Source: DASXMT01 sp963781305 (GTDB taxonomy: Bacteria > Actinomycetota > Acidimicrobiia > Acidimicrobiales > RAAP-2). Taken from it: DNA of 64,000 bases. Of the stretch, positions 24,597 through 35,571 are shown one piece after another. A model generated the notes under the pieces. That model made no database searches, had not been told where the DNA came from, and saw only the letters and a list, made by a program, of their open reading frames with translations. How positions within the stretch are numbered: the stretch's first letter is position 1; each line of letters begins with the position of its first letter. The translations under genes were made by a program, and so were the position numbers. The stretch spans positions 1,550,001 to 1,614,000 of the forward strand of contig CAWAFL010000011.1 of assembly GCA_963781305.1 (NCBI GenBank), in the 5' to 3' direction.

Positions 24597-25696
24597 GAGC
24601 CTTCTCCGGTGAATCGGTTGACGGCGTCGATCAGCTGACGAAGCCGCCCGTAGTGGAACTTGTCGAAGCGGAAGGCCAGCCGAGGCTGGTCGAGATGGTC
24701 GTTCCCCGCTCGCTCGGGGGGAAGGGGCTTGGTGTGACGAATCACACCGCTGGCCACGATGTCGCCGAACCGCTCGTTGAGCCCGGCCAGCTCGGAGGGA
24801 CTGGGGGCGGTGAGCATCCGGATGACCAACAGGTCGCCGACCCAGCGGATCGACTGGTAGTTCCGGTAGAAGCCGGTCAGCTCCTCGGTGGCCACACCGA
24901 CGTCGTCGGTGATGATGAACAGGGATCGATCGTCGGGAGAGATGAGCCCTCGGACGGCCACCGCCCGTTCCAGGAACTGATCCCACTCGTTCCAGTAGTT
25001 GCCTCCGGGAATGTCGAGCAGCACGACGGGAGCGGGGGCGGCCTTACCCGTCTGTAGCAGGGTCAGGAGCTCGAAGGTCTCGTCCAGGGTGCCGAATCCG
25101 CCCGGGAGCACGGCGTAGCCGTCGGACTCCTTGATCAACATGAGCTTCCGGGTGAAGAAGTACCGCATCTCCACCAACTTGGGGTCCTGGGCGATGAAGG
25201 TATTGGCTCCGCCCTCGAATGGGAGGCGGATGTTCACGCCGATCGAGCGATCGATTCCCGCCCCCTCCATCCCCGCCGCCATGATGCCCGGTCCGGCTCC
25301 GGTCACCACCATCCACCCGGTCTGGGCCATGGAGCTGGCCAGCTCCCGGGTGTGGCTATAGACGGGGTCATGGGGCAACGTCCGGGCCGAGCCGAAGACG
25401 GTCATCTTCTTGATCTCGCGGAAGGGCCGGAAGACCCGGAACGCCTCGGACATCTCACCCAGGGCAGCATCGGCGATCTTGAGGTCAATGACGTCGGTGT
25501 TCTCCCGGGCCAGCTCCCGGACGGTGGCCAGCATGGACCGGTACAGGGCGCGCTGGGCACGTGAGCTGGGCGCAGCGCCCAGCTCCGAGGCCAACCGCTC
25601 GAAGGCATCCTGGTCAGCCAGATCCGGTTCGCCAACGGTCGACCCCGGGTCGGTCACCTCACTGGGAAGCGGCGACGGGCCGAACGGCGTGGGCAT
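24593..25696 (-). CDS. LOG-family (TIGR00730-like) Rossmann protein
   Basis: A 367-residue protein. The nucleotide-binding features are VVTGAGPGIMAAGMEGA (about 131-147) and the LOG signature LPGGFGTLDE (about 197-206). LOG proteins are phosphoribohydrolases that release cytokinin-type bases from nucleotide monophosphates, or process AMP-like substrates; this long variant has extra N- and C-terminal segments, and its substrate is unknown. ATG 25696 overlaps the end of fbiC by 38 nt. GTG 25657, just after the fbiC stop, is a credible alternative (354 residues). Operon with fbiC upstream and alkA downstream. Confidence 0.82.
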   Translation of the reverse strand: MPTPFGPSPLPSEVTDPGSTVGEPDLADQDAFERLASELGAAPSSRAQRALYRSMLATVRELARENTDVIDLKIADAALGEMSEAFRVFRPFREIKKMTVFGSARTLPHDPVYSHTRELASSMAQTGWMVVTGAGPGIMAAGMEGAGIDRSIGVNIRLPFEGGANTFIAQDPKLVEMRYFFTRKLMLIKESDGYAVLPGGFGTLDETFELLTLLQTGKAAPAPVVLLDIPGGNYWNEWDQFLERAVAVRGLISPDDRSLFIITDDVGVATEELTGFYRNYQSIRWVGDLLVIRMLTAPSPSELAGLNERFGDIVASGVIRHTKPLPPERAGNDHLDQPRLAFRFDKFHYGRLRQLIDAVNRFTGEGS

Positions 25697-28070
25697 CCCA
25701 CCCCGGCTGCCCGCTGGGTGGCTGGGGGACCCGACCGTAGAGGGTGGTGCGCTGCACCAGCTCGCGACCGAGGGGCGCCAGGAGGTCCCGGAAGCCGTCG
25801 ACGTCCATCATCTGCCCGTGACTGGCCCCCGCCGCCCGGGAGATGTTCTCGTCCATCAGGGTCCCACCCAGATCGTTGACGCCGGCCCCGAGGAGCTGAC
25901 GGACACCCTCGGCGCCCATCTTCACCCAGCTGACCTGGATGTTGTCGATGGTCCCCCGGTAGGCGATCCGGCCCACTGCGTGCATGAGGAGGGTCTCGCG
26001 GAACGTCGGTCCCCGTCGCGACCGCTTCTGCAGGTAGATGGGGGTGGCCATGTGGACGAAGGGAAGGGGTACGAATTCGGTGAACCCCCCGGTCTCTTTT
26101 TGAAGAGCGCGGGTGCGTACCATGTGGCGGGCCCAGGACTGCGGGTGCTCCACCGCCCCGAACATGATGGTCACGTTGGACCGGAGGCCGACGCTGTGCG
26201 CGGTGCGGTGGGCGTACAGCCATTCCTCGGTGTTGATCTTGTCCGGGCACAGGATCTTGCGGACCTCGTCGTCGAGGATCTCGGCAGCCGTACCGGGCAG
26301 CGTCTTCAACCCGGCATCCCGCAACAACGTGAGGTACTCGGCCAACGACACCTCGGATCGCCGTGCTCCTTCGGTGACCTCCAGCGCAGTGAACCCGTGG
26401 ATGTGGATGGTGGCCGAGGCTTCCCGTACCGCCCGGATCACCTCGAGGTAGTAGTCCCCATCGAAGTTGGGGTGGATCCCGCCCTGGAGGCAGACCTCGG
26501 TCGCCCCACGGGCTTCGGCCTCGGCCACTCGGTCGGTGATGTCGCTGAGCTCCAGCAAATAGGGCTTGCCCCGCAGGTTGAGGGACAGCGGACCCTTGGA
26601 GAAGGCGCAGAAGCGGCATTTGAACGTGCAGACGTTGGTGTAGTTGATGTTGCGGTTGGCCACGAAGGTGACCTGATCGCCCACGATGTCCTGACGCATC
26701 GCGTCCGCCACTGCAGCCACGGCTCGCACCTCGGGGCCTCGGGCCGAGAACAAGGTGACGATCTCGTCCTCGCCGACCTCGTCGCCCAGGGCGACCCCGG
26801 CCAGGACGTCGCCTACGGCGCTGCGTGCCGTGGGCACGGTGGCCACCGACGGGGACAGTGAGCGGGGGGCGCCGAGAACCGGAGTGCGGGTCGCTCCAGG
26901 TACGGGGAGGAGCTGTGGCGGTGGGAACTCACCGCCTGAGCACCACGGGTGGTCACGGCCCAGGCCCTCGGCGTCGGAGGCGTCGAGGACGGGGAACCGC
27001 ATCGACTCGGACAGCCACTGCTCGGGATCGGTGGCGAATTCGGGATAGAGGGTGAGGCGGGGAGCCAGCGTGTAGCCAGCCGCCTCGGTGGCGGCGCGGA
27101 GGATCTCGAGGGCGGGCCAGGCGCGCTCGGGGTTGACGTGGTCTGCCGTCACCGGGGATACCCCGCCCCAATCGTCGATCCCCGAATCGAGCAGGGGACC
27201 GAGGTCGTCCGACAGGTTGGGGGGAGCCTGGAGATGGATGTCGGCGGGGAGCACGAGGCGGGCGGCGGCGATGGTCCAGAGGAACTCGTCGGTCGGGCAC
27301 GGAGGGGCGCTGTGCATCGATGTACCCGCTTTGGGCAGGAAGTTCTGGACGATCACCTCCTGGACGTGTCCGTGACGGGCGTGGCTCTCGGCGATGGCAG
27401 CCAACGTGGCCAGCCGGTCTGCCCGGCTCTCGCCGATACCGACCAGGAGGCCGGTGGTGAACGGGATGGCGGCGCGGCCCGCGGCCTCCAGTGTGGCCAG
27501 TCGCCGTGCCGGCGTCTTGTCCGGTGCCGAACGGTGGGCGGCGAGGTCGGGGTTGACCGACTCGATCATCATCCCCTGGCTGGCGGACACCTCCCGGAGC
27601 GCGGTCAGCTCGGTGCGGTCGAGGGCGCCGGCGTTGGCATGGGGCAGCAGCCCCGTCTCCTCGACGACCAGGCGGCACGCCTGGGCCAGGTAGTCCACGG
27701 TGGAGGTGAAGCCGTGCTCGCTGAGCCAGGCCCGGGCGGCGGGGTAGCGGTCCTCTGGTCCCTCACCCAGGGTGAACAGGGCCTCGTGACAACCGGCCTG
27801 GCGGCCGGCGCGGGCGATGGCCAGGACGTCGTCGAGCGAGAGATACGGGGATTCGAGCCGGGCCGGCGCCTTGGCGAAGGTGCAGTAGCCGCAGCGGTCC
27901 CGACAGAGCATGGTCAGAGGAATGAACACCTTGGGGGAGAAGGTGATCCGGGTGCCGTGGGTGTCGGCTCGCCGGCGCCTGGCTTCGGCCTGTAGATCGC
28001 CGAAACCGGCATCGAGCAGCGCAGCGGCTTCGTAGGTTCCCTGGGTCATCGAACCAGTGGTGTCGGGCAT
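25659..28070 (-). CDS. fbiC: FO synthase (7,8-didemethyl-8-hydroxy-5-deazariboflavin synthase), fused CofG/CofH
   Basis: About 803 residues with two radical SAM halves, making the deazaflavin chromophore of coenzyme F420 from tyrosine and 5-amino-6-ribitylamino-uracil. With numbering from the upstream ATG 28115, the first CxxxCxxC is C71, C75, C78 (CRDRCGYC) and the second C496, C500, C503 (CTFKCRFC). Other markers: EALFTLGEGPEDRYP, DDWGGVSPVTADHVNPE, CLQGGIHPNFDGDYY, NDLGGTLMDENI. ATG 28070 is preferred because TAAGGT ends 7 nt before it. The gene lies 21-66 nt after pgl in a run of pentose-phosphate genes. fbiA, fbiB and fgd are not in the window. Confidence 0.95.
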   Translation of the reverse strand: MPDTTGSMTQGTYEAAALLDAGFGDLQAEARRRRADTHGTRITFSPKVFIPLTMLCRDRCGYCTFAKAPARLESPYLSLDDVLAIARAGRQAGCHEALFTLGEGPEDRYPAARAWLSEHGFTSTVDYLAQACRLVVEETGLLPHANAGALDRTELTALREVSASQGMMIESVNPDLAAHRSAPDKTPARRLATLEAAGRAAIPFTTGLLVGIGESRADRLATLAAIAESHARHGHVQEVIVQNFLPKAGTSMHSAPPCPTDEFLWTIAAARLVLPADIHLQAPPNLSDDLGPLLDSGIDDWGGVSPVTADHVNPERAWPALEILRAATEAAGYTLAPRLTLYPEFATDPEQWLSESMRFPVLDASDAEGLGRDHPWCSGGEFPPPQLLPVPGATRTPVLGAPRSLSPSVATVPTARSAVGDVLAGVALGDEVGEDEIVTLFSARGPEVRAVAAVADAMRQDIVGDQVTFVANRNINYTNVCTFKCRFCAFSKGPLSLNLRGKPYLLELSDITDRVAEAEARGATEVCLQGGIHPNFDGDYYLEVIRAVREASATIHIHGFTALEVTEGARRSEVSLAEYLTLLRDAGLKTLPGTAAEILDDEVRKILCPDKINTEEWLYAHRTAHSVGLRSNVTIMFGAVEHPQSWARHMVRTRALQKETGGFTEFVPLPFVHMATPIYLQKRSRRGPTFRETLLMHAVGRIAYRGTIDNIQVSWVKMGAEGVRQLLGAGVNDLGGTLMDENISRAAGASHGQMMDVDGFRDLLAPLGRELVQRTTLYGRVPQPPSGQPGWDAHAVRPVAASQ

Positions 28071-28077
28071 CCGAGTC

Positions 28078-28083
28078 ACCTTA
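28078..28083 (-). promoter_or_regulatory. Candidate -10 element for fbiC
   Basis: Minus-strand TAAGGT, 7 nt before ATG 28070. If used, fbiC has its own leaderless promoter inside the longer open frame that starts at 28115. Confidence 0.35.
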
Positions 28084-28136
28084 TCGGAGGCACCCCGAGC
28101 GTCGACCGATGTCATCGCGGCTGGTTAGAAGGGTGG

Positions 28137-28850
28137 TCATCTGCCGGCTTCGCCGGCTGCGTCGGGGTCGACCAGCCACAGCACCTCGGCGGCTCGGACG
28201 CGGCCGGCGGGAAGGTCCTCGCCATTCCGCACTCGTTGGAAGGCGTCTCGCTTGGACGCCCCGGCCACGGTGAACACGACGAGACGGGCTCGGGCGATGG
28301 CCGGGAGCGTCACCGTGATCCGCTCGTGGGGGTTGACGGCGTTGGGGTCGGTGTTGGCCACGACGAGGACGTCGTCAGGGACATCGAGCGTTGCCGACCC
28401 GGGAAAGAGCGATGCACAGTGGCCGTCGGGGCCCATGCCCAGATGGACCAGGTCGTAGGCGTCCAGTCCGCTCAGCTCTTGTTGGTAGGCGGCTGCGGCT
28501 GCGTCTGGGTCGCCGCCGGTGTACATGGGATGGATTGACCGCACCGGGCCCACGGGGTCGAGCAGTGCCTCCCGGCACAGACGCAGGTTGGAGTCCTCGT
28601 CGTCGGGGAGCACGCAGCGCTCGTCCCCCCAGTAGGCATCCACCCGGGTCCAGTCGACCGACGTCGTGGCGCCGGGACCGGACGCCCGAGCCAGTTGCTC
28701 GTACGCGGTCTTGGCCGTCGGACCGCCCGAGAGGAACAGGGAGAAACCCTGATCTCCGGCCCCTCCGGTCGTGCCCCGGGCGAGCACGTCGCTCACCACT
28801 TCGGCGAAACGGTCGGCGACCGAATCGACCACTTCCACGGTTCCGTTCAT
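28137..28850 (-). CDS. pgl: 6-phosphogluconolactonase
   Basis: A 237-residue DevB-type lactonase, hydrolysing 6-phosphoglucono-1,5-lactone to 6-phosphogluconate. Signatures: FSLFLSGGPTAKTAYEQLA, VDAYWGDERCVLPDDEDSNLR, and LVHLGMGPDGHCASLFPGS with the catalytic His. ATG 28850 gives the standard length; the ORF extends upstream only as antisense and zwf overlap. It follows zwf after 16 nt and precedes fbiC by 21 nt, consistent with one transcript. Confidence 0.93.
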   Translation of the reverse strand: MNGTVEVVDSVADRFAEVVSDVLARGTTGGAGDQGFSLFLSGGPTAKTAYEQLARASGPGATTSVDWTRVDAYWGDERCVLPDDEDSNLRLCREALLDPVGPVRSIHPMYTGGDPDAAAAAYQQELSGLDAYDLVHLGMGPDGHCASLFPGSATLDVPDDVLVVANTDPNAVNPHERITVTLPAIARARLVVFTVAGASKRDAFQRVRNGEDLPAGRVRAAEVLWLVDPDAAGEAGR

Positions 28851-28866
28851 CGACCGATCCTCTCGC

Positions 28867-30468
28867 TCATTCGGGCTCGGCCAGTCGACCCCCGGAGAGG
28901 TCCAGCTCGAGATCGGGATTGCGCCAGTGGTCGCCATGCCGTTCGACCAGCAGATCGGCCATGTGAGGTCCCCACGACCCGGCGGGGTAGAAGTACAAAG
29001 GAGCGCCCTCGGCCCAGGCCTGCAAATACGGATCCACGATCTTCCACGCCTGGCGCACCTCGTCGGAGCGGATGAACAAGGTGGCGTCACCCATCATGGC
29101 GTCGTGGAGCAGCCGCTCGTAGCCGTCGGCCGCCTCCTCGCCGGCGAAGGTCTCGGCGTAGGAGAAGTCCATGGCCACCGACCGGATCCGGAATGCCTCG
29201 CCGGGGACCTTGGCCCCGAATTCCAAGGTGATGCCCTCGTCGGGCTGGATCCGGAGGATCAGGACGTTGGGCTTGAGGTCCCGGCTGCTGCGTCGGTCGA
29301 ACAGGAGGTGGGGAACCTGATGGAACTGGAGGACTACCTCGGTGACCCGGGCCGGGAGCCGCTTCCCCGTACGCACATAGATCGGCACCCCCTCCCAGCG
29401 CCAGTTGTCCACCTGGAGGCGCAGGGCCAGATAGGTCTCGGTGCACGACTCGGGATCGACGTCGGGCTCGTCCCGATAGGCGACGACCTTCTCCCCGTCG
29501 ATGAACCCTTCGTCGTACTGACCGCGGACCGACTTGTCGATGGCCTCGTCCGGGGTCGGGATGGCGATGGCCTGGAGGAGCTTCACCTTCTCGTCCCGGA
29601 TGCGGTCGGCGTCCATGCTGGTGGGCGACTCCATCAACGTGAGGGCCAGCACCTGCATGACGTGGTTCTGGACGATGTCGCGCAGCGCGCCCGCCGTCTC
29701 GTAGAAGCCACCGCGGTGCTCCACCCCCAGGCTCTCGGCCACGGTGATCTGGATCTGCTCGATGTAGCGGCGGTTCCAAGTGGGCTCGAAGACGGCATTG
29801 GCGAACCGGAGGGCGAGCAGGTTCTGAACCGTCTCTTTGCCCATGTAGTGGTCGATACGGAAGATCTGGTTCTCGTCGAAGCCGGTGTGCAGCTCCGCGT
29901 CGAGCTCGATGGCGCTGGCCAGGTCCCGTCCGAACGGCTTCTCCACCACCAAGCGGGCGACGGTGCCGTCACCGGCCGGTTCGTTGCACCCGTTCTTGGC
30001 CAACGCCTCAGCCACCGGGCCGAAGACGGCAGGAATGGTGGCCAGGTAGAACAGCCGGTTGCCGCCCGTACCGTCCTCCCGGTCGGCCCGCTCGAGGTTG
30101 ACTTTCAGTGCGGCAAAGGTGTCAGGGTCGTCGTACTCGCCGCTGACGTAGCGGAACCGTCCCACGAACGCCTTCCACTTGTCTCCCCCGTGCGGCGTGG
30201 ACTCCAAGACGTGTTGGCGAAACTTCTCGTCCGACCACTGGGTACGGGCCACGCCGATGACCACGAACCCGTTGTCGAGCGTGCCCCGTTCGGCCAAGCG
30301 GGCCAGAGCGGGAAAGATCTTGCGGGCGGCCAGGTCACCCGAGGCCCCGAAGATGACCAGGGCCACGGGGGGTGCCTTGGTGAAGGCATCAGGCAACGAC
30401 CGGTGGACAGAGGCCCCGGCCGCTGGTGCGATGGTGTCGGTGGTCACCGGACGCGCCGGAGCGGCCAC
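28867..30468 (-). CDS. zwf: Glucose-6-phosphate 1-dehydrogenase
   Basis: About 533 residues. The enzyme oxidises glucose-6-phosphate to the lactone with NADP. The dinucleotide motif is LVIFGASGDLAARKIFPAL (about 37-55), the active-site segment RIDHYMGKETVQNLLALRF (about 200-218), and EKPFGRDL precedes it. The N-terminus carries about 30 extra Ala/Pro-rich residues. Start is uncertain: TTG 30474, GTG 30468 or GTG 30447. Part of tkt-tal-zwf-pgl. The opcA gene that often lies between zwf and pgl in actinobacteria is absent. Confidence 0.95.
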   Translation of the reverse strand: MAAPARPVTTDTIAPAAGASVHRSLPDAFTKAPPVALVIFGASGDLAARKIFPALARLAERGTLDNGFVVIGVARTQWSDEKFRQHVLESTPHGGDKWKAFVGRFRYVSGEYDDPDTFAALKVNLERADREDGTGGNRLFYLATIPAVFGPVAEALAKNGCNEPAGDGTVARLVVEKPFGRDLASAIELDAELHTGFDENQIFRIDHYMGKETVQNLLALRFANAVFEPTWNRRYIEQIQITVAESLGVEHRGGFYETAGALRDIVQNHVMQVLALTLMESPTSMDADRIRDEKVKLLQAIAIPTPDEAIDKSVRGQYDEGFIDGEKVVAYRDEPDVDPESCTETYLALRLQVDNWRWEGVPIYVRTGKRLPARVTEVVLQFHQVPHLLFDRRSSRDLKPNVLILRIQPDEGITLEFGAKVPGEAFRIRSVAMDFSYAETFAGEEAADGYERLLHDAMMGDATLFIRSDEVRQAWKIVDPYLQAWAEGAPLYFYPAGSWGPHMADLLVERHGDHWRNPDLELDLSGGRLAEPE

Positions 30469-30514
30469 GGCCAAGTCGGTGTGGTCGTTCGGCGTCGTGC
30501 GCCGACGGGTCGGG

Positions 30515-31630
30515 TCATGAGGAACTCGACAGCTGATTGGCCTTGTTGGTCAGCGACTGCATGAGCTCGTCGAAGGACTTGGCGAACGACGCCACCCCTT
30601 CGTCCTCCAAGGTGGCCGCCACATCGGCCATGTCGATACCGGCAGCGGCCAGTTCGGCCACGACCTGGTCGGCCTCATCCAAGTGGGTGTCGACGGTGCG
30701 GGCTACGGTGCCGTGGTCCAAGAAGTCGGCGATGGTGGTGTCGGGCATGGTGTTGACCGTGTCAGGACCGATGAGGGTGTCCACGTAGAGCAGGTCGGAG
30801 TAGTCAGGGTTCTTGGTGGAGGTGGACGCCCACAGAGGACGTTGCACCCGGGCTCCCTTGGCGGCCAGCGCCTCCCATCGAGGGCCGGTGAACTTCTCGT
30901 TGAACAAACGATAGGCCTGGCGACCCTGGGCCACTGCGGCCTTGCCCCGCAGGGCCAGCACCTTCTCGTCCCCGTGGGCCACGGCTTCGATCCGTCGATC
31001 GACCTCGGTGTCGACCCTGCTGATGAAGAACGAGGCCACGCTGGCCACGTCGGAGAGATCGGAGGCGCCTGACGCAAGATAGGCCTCCAGCCCCGACTGA
31101 TAGGCCTCGATGACCTCGGCATAACGGTCCAGGCTGAAGATCAACGTGACGTTGATGCTCCGACCCTCGCCGATCATCTGCTTGATGGCAGGAACGCCTT
31201 CGGCGGTAGCCGGGATCTTGACGAAGACGTTGGGTTGGTCGATTCGCTGGTGCAGGTCCCGGGCCGAGGCGATGGTCCCCGCGGTGTCGCGGGCCAGCGA
31301 CGGTGCCACCTCGACCGAGACGAACCCGTCGGTGCCATTGGACGTGTCGAAGACCGGGCGCAGGATGGCCAGAGCGTCGTCGATGTCGGTGATCACCAGG
31401 TCCCAGTAGGCATCCTCGACCGACTTCGCGCCGATGAGGGAGCGGAATTGTTCGTCGTAGGTGTCCTGGCCCTCGATGGCCTTGGCAAAGATGGTGGGGT
31501 TGGAGGTGACGCCCCGGATGCCATCGGACACCAGCGAGGCCAGGGTGCCCTCCTGGATCCAGTCGCGACGCAGATTGTCCAACCAGGGACTCTGACCCTG
31601 TTGACCGAAAAGATCGTTGAGCCTTGTCAT
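30515..31630 (-). CDS. tal: Transaldolase
   Basis: A 371-residue class I aldolase of the long actinobacterial/cyanobacterial type, moving a dihydroxyacetone unit between sugar phosphates. LVSDGIRGVTSNPTIFAKAI is the N-terminal signature, the Schiff-base lysine is about K138 in NVFVKIPATAEG, and RPLWASTSTKNPDYSDLLYV is diagnostic near the C-terminus. ATG 31630 has an AAGGACC-like site a few nt upstream on the minus strand. It lies 67 nt after tkt. The ORF upstream of this ATG overlaps the tkt end and is not coding. Confidence 0.95.
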   Translation of the reverse strand: MTRLNDLFGQQGQSPWLDNLRRDWIQEGTLASLVSDGIRGVTSNPTIFAKAIEGQDTYDEQFRSLIGAKSVEDAYWDLVITDIDDALAILRPVFDTSNGTDGFVSVEVAPSLARDTAGTIASARDLHQRIDQPNVFVKIPATAEGVPAIKQMIGEGRSINVTLIFSLDRYAEVIEAYQSGLEAYLASGASDLSDVASVASFFISRVDTEVDRRIEAVAHGDEKVLALRGKAAVAQGRQAYRLFNEKFTGPRWEALAAKGARVQRPLWASTSTKNPDYSDLLYVDTLIGPDTVNTMPDTTIADFLDHGTVARTVDTHLDEADQVVAELAAAGIDMADVAATLEDEGVASFAKSFDELMQSLTNKANQLSSSS

Positions 31631-31697
31631 GATGGTCCTTTCAGGCGCCCGACGGGCCCGGAACCGGGATCGGGCGGTTGCCAATCGTGTGTATTGG

Positions 31698-33721
<2,024 letters not shown>

Positions 33722-33729
33722 TGCTGGTC

Positions 33730-33735
33730 ACCCTA
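33730..33735 (-). promoter_or_regulatory. Candidate -10 element for the tkt operon
   Basis: Minus-strand TAGGGT, 8 nt before ATG 33721. Probably drives the tkt-tal-zwf-pgl transcript without a leader. Confidence 0.45.
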
Positions 33736-33796
33736 TCCGGCCGGGTGCGGATTCGGAAGCAGGTTGAGGGCTCGAGCTCCCTGTCTCTGATTTCAG

Positions 33797-34945
33797 TCAG
33801 TGGTCACGGAACAGAGCGATCGCCGCAGTGAAGCCGTGGACGAAGTTCGACCCTCCGATGGGCCCGAACTCGCCGGCGGCGAAGAAGCCGGCGTTGGGCA
33901 CCGCTCCCACCAGTTCGGACACCACCGACGCGTCGTGATCCGGCTGGTCGAACAGGCGCTCACCCCTCCCGTTGCACGTGAACACCAAGGCGCCGTCTGC
34001 CTCCTGCGCGGCCAACAGCTCCCGCAGGTCCTCGTCCGCCGTACCGGCGTCCCGCACGTGGAACTGGACCGTCGTCCCGGTGGGGACCTCATCGTTGACG
34101 GCGACGGCTCCCGTGGCTCGATCAACGCCGACCACGTTGCGCACCAGGAAGTCACCGCGGCCGAACTCCGACCGGTGTTCGTCGATGACTCGGCCCAGGT
34201 GCAGCCCGCCCGACTCCAGATTGGCCACGTCCTCGGCCGACAGCCCCAGTTTGATCTGGTCGACCAATCGCTCCATGGTCGGTTTTCCGGCCAGTTCATA
34301 GAGGACGTTTCGTTCGGATCGGGTCACCGTGAGTGGACTGCCGTAGGGCCGGCAACCCTGGGAGACCACGGTGGCCACTTCGACGCCGGCCCCGATGATC
34401 ACGCCGACCGCCCCTTCGGCGACGGTCCGTGCTCCCAAGACGATGCGGTTGCCGCCGGGACCCCGCGCTGCCGAGGCGTTTCCGCCGATGATCGGCAAAC
34501 CGGGATTGCGCTCACTCATCCAGGAGAAGAAGTCCTCGGCCGGAAACGTGTAGGGATCGGCGATCAGCAGGAGTGCCTGGGGCTCGAAGGGGATCTCCTG
34601 CGGCCAGCCGCTGAACACCCAGTCGCCATCGGGGTCCTGGACCGCGTGGAGGGAGACGGGAAGGAGTGGTCCGAGGCGCGCCGCCCACAGGCTGATGGCT
34701 GGTGTCTCTTCGACCTCCCGGTTCGTCCCGAGCACCGACTCGGCCGCGCAGCCGATCATGGCCATGGGATGGAGCACTGCGTCGATAGCGGTGATGATGT
34801 CGTCGAGCGCTCCGGCGTGGGGCGGGGTCACGTAGACGAGCACGAGATCGGGGCGATCCCCGATCGCTTCGAGGACGGCCCCGGTCACCTCGCCTGTGGC
34901 CTGGGTGGCAATGGGATGTTCCGAAAGAGCGCTGGCGAACGGCAT
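33797..34945 (-). CDS. FIST-domain sensory protein
   Basis: A 382-residue protein with an FIST N domain (about 1-190: LVLVYVTPPHAG, MIGCAAESVLGTNREVEE) and an FIST C domain (about 190-380: VLYELAGKPTMERL, ALVFTCNGRGERLF, GFFAAGEFGPIGGSNFVHGFTAA). FIST domains are thought to bind small ligands, perhaps amino acids, and often occur beside or within signalling proteins. Here it is alone, without a kinase, GGDEF or other output domain. ATG 34945 lies 7 nt after TACGCT; the open frame continues upstream but is not supported by homology. Divergent from the thioesterase gene. Confidence 0.85.
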   Translation of the reverse strand: MPFASALSEHPIATQATGEVTGAVLEAIGDRPDLVLVYVTPPHAGALDDIITAIDAVLHPMAMIGCAAESVLGTNREVEETPAISLWAARLGPLLPVSLHAVQDPDGDWVFSGWPQEIPFEPQALLLIADPYTFPAEDFFSWMSERNPGLPIIGGNASAARGPGGNRIVLGARTVAEGAVGVIIGAGVEVATVVSQGCRPYGSPLTVTRSERNVLYELAGKPTMERLVDQIKLGLSAEDVANLESGGLHLGRVIDEHRSEFGRGDFLVRNVVGVDRATGAVAVNDEVPTGTTVQFHVRDAGTADEDLRELLAAQEADGALVFTCNGRGERLFDQPDHDASVVSELVGAVPNAGFFAAGEFGPIGGSNFVHGFTAAIALFRDH

Positions 34946-34952
34946 CACTTCG

Positions 34953-34958
34953 AGCGTA
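34953..34958 (-). promoter_or_regulatory. Candidate -10 element for the FIST gene
   Basis: Minus-strand TACGCT, 7 nt before ATG 34945, no ribosome binding site between. Confidence 0.4.
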
Positions 34959-35014
34959 CCGGCGGTGAACCGTCGAACCGGCCCCCAGGGGCGCAGCACC
35001 GGGATCAGGACTAC

Positions 35015-35020
35015 TAGCGT
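35015..35020 (+). promoter_or_regulatory. Candidate -10 element for the thioesterase gene
   Basis: TAGCGT, 6 nt before GTG 35027. Divergent from the FIST promoter about 57 nt away. Confidence 0.4.
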
Positions 35021-35026
35021 CAATCC

Positions 35027-35467
35027 GTGGCCGACCCCCGGATCCAAGTTCCTCCTAATTGTGAGCTGACGCTGGGCATGGTCTGTGTGGACAAGTCCCA
35101 GCCGGGCCGGACGGTCTGGAAGATGCTCGCTGACGAGCGCTTTGCCAATCCGGCCGGAATCGTCCAGGGCGGCTTTTTGGCCGCGTTCGCCGACTCAGCC
35201 ATGGGCTCGGCCACGGTGACCTTCGCCGCCGCACGCGAGCACCGGGTGTTCTCCGCCAACGTGGAGATGAAGACCAGCTTCATGGCGCCGGCGCGCATCG
35301 GCGAGACGCTTGAGTGCGTGGCCGAGGTCGTCTCCGGGGGCTCCCGGGTGGCCTTTGTCGAGGCGGAGGTGACCGACAGCACCGGGCGGATGGTCGTCCG
35401 CTCGAGCTCGACCTATCTGCTGACGCCACGAGAGCCCCGTCCGTCGGAGGGGGACCGAAATCCATGA
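35027..35467 (+). CDS. Hotdog-fold thioesterase, PaaI-like
   Basis: A 146-residue single hotdog domain. NPAGIVQGGFLAAFADSAMGSATVTF matches the PaaI signature helix (HGG replaced by QGG), and VEMKTSFMAPARIGETLECVAEVVSGGSRVAFVEAEVTD is the following strand set. Such proteins hydrolyse acyl-CoA thioesters, often aromatic or medium chain. GTG 35027 is preceded by a leaderless-type hexamer. It stands alone between divergent and downstream membrane genes, so the substrate is unknown. Confidence 0.85.
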   Translation: MADPRIQVPPNCELTLGMVCVDKSQPGRTVWKMLADERFANPAGIVQGGFLAAFADSAMGSATVTFAAAREHRVFSANVEMKTSFMAPARIGETLECVAEVVSGGSRVAFVEAEVTDSTGRMVVRSSSTYLLTPREPRPSEGDRNP

Positions 35468-35493
35468 TGGCCGACCAGGTCAGGCGGGGTGCG

Positions 35494-35499
35494 TATAGT
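35494..35499 (+). promoter_or_regulatory. Candidate -10 element for the holin-like gene cluster
   Basis: TATAGT, 72 nt before GTG 35572. Close to consensus; the transcript would have a leader of about 65 nt ending in the AGGAGG at 35562-35567. Confidence 0.45.
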
Positions 35500-35571
35500 T
35501 GAGCGGGCATTGGGGAACCACCCAGGGCAGAGCGGCTCGAAGCCCGAGCACCCGACGGACCGAGGAGGATT

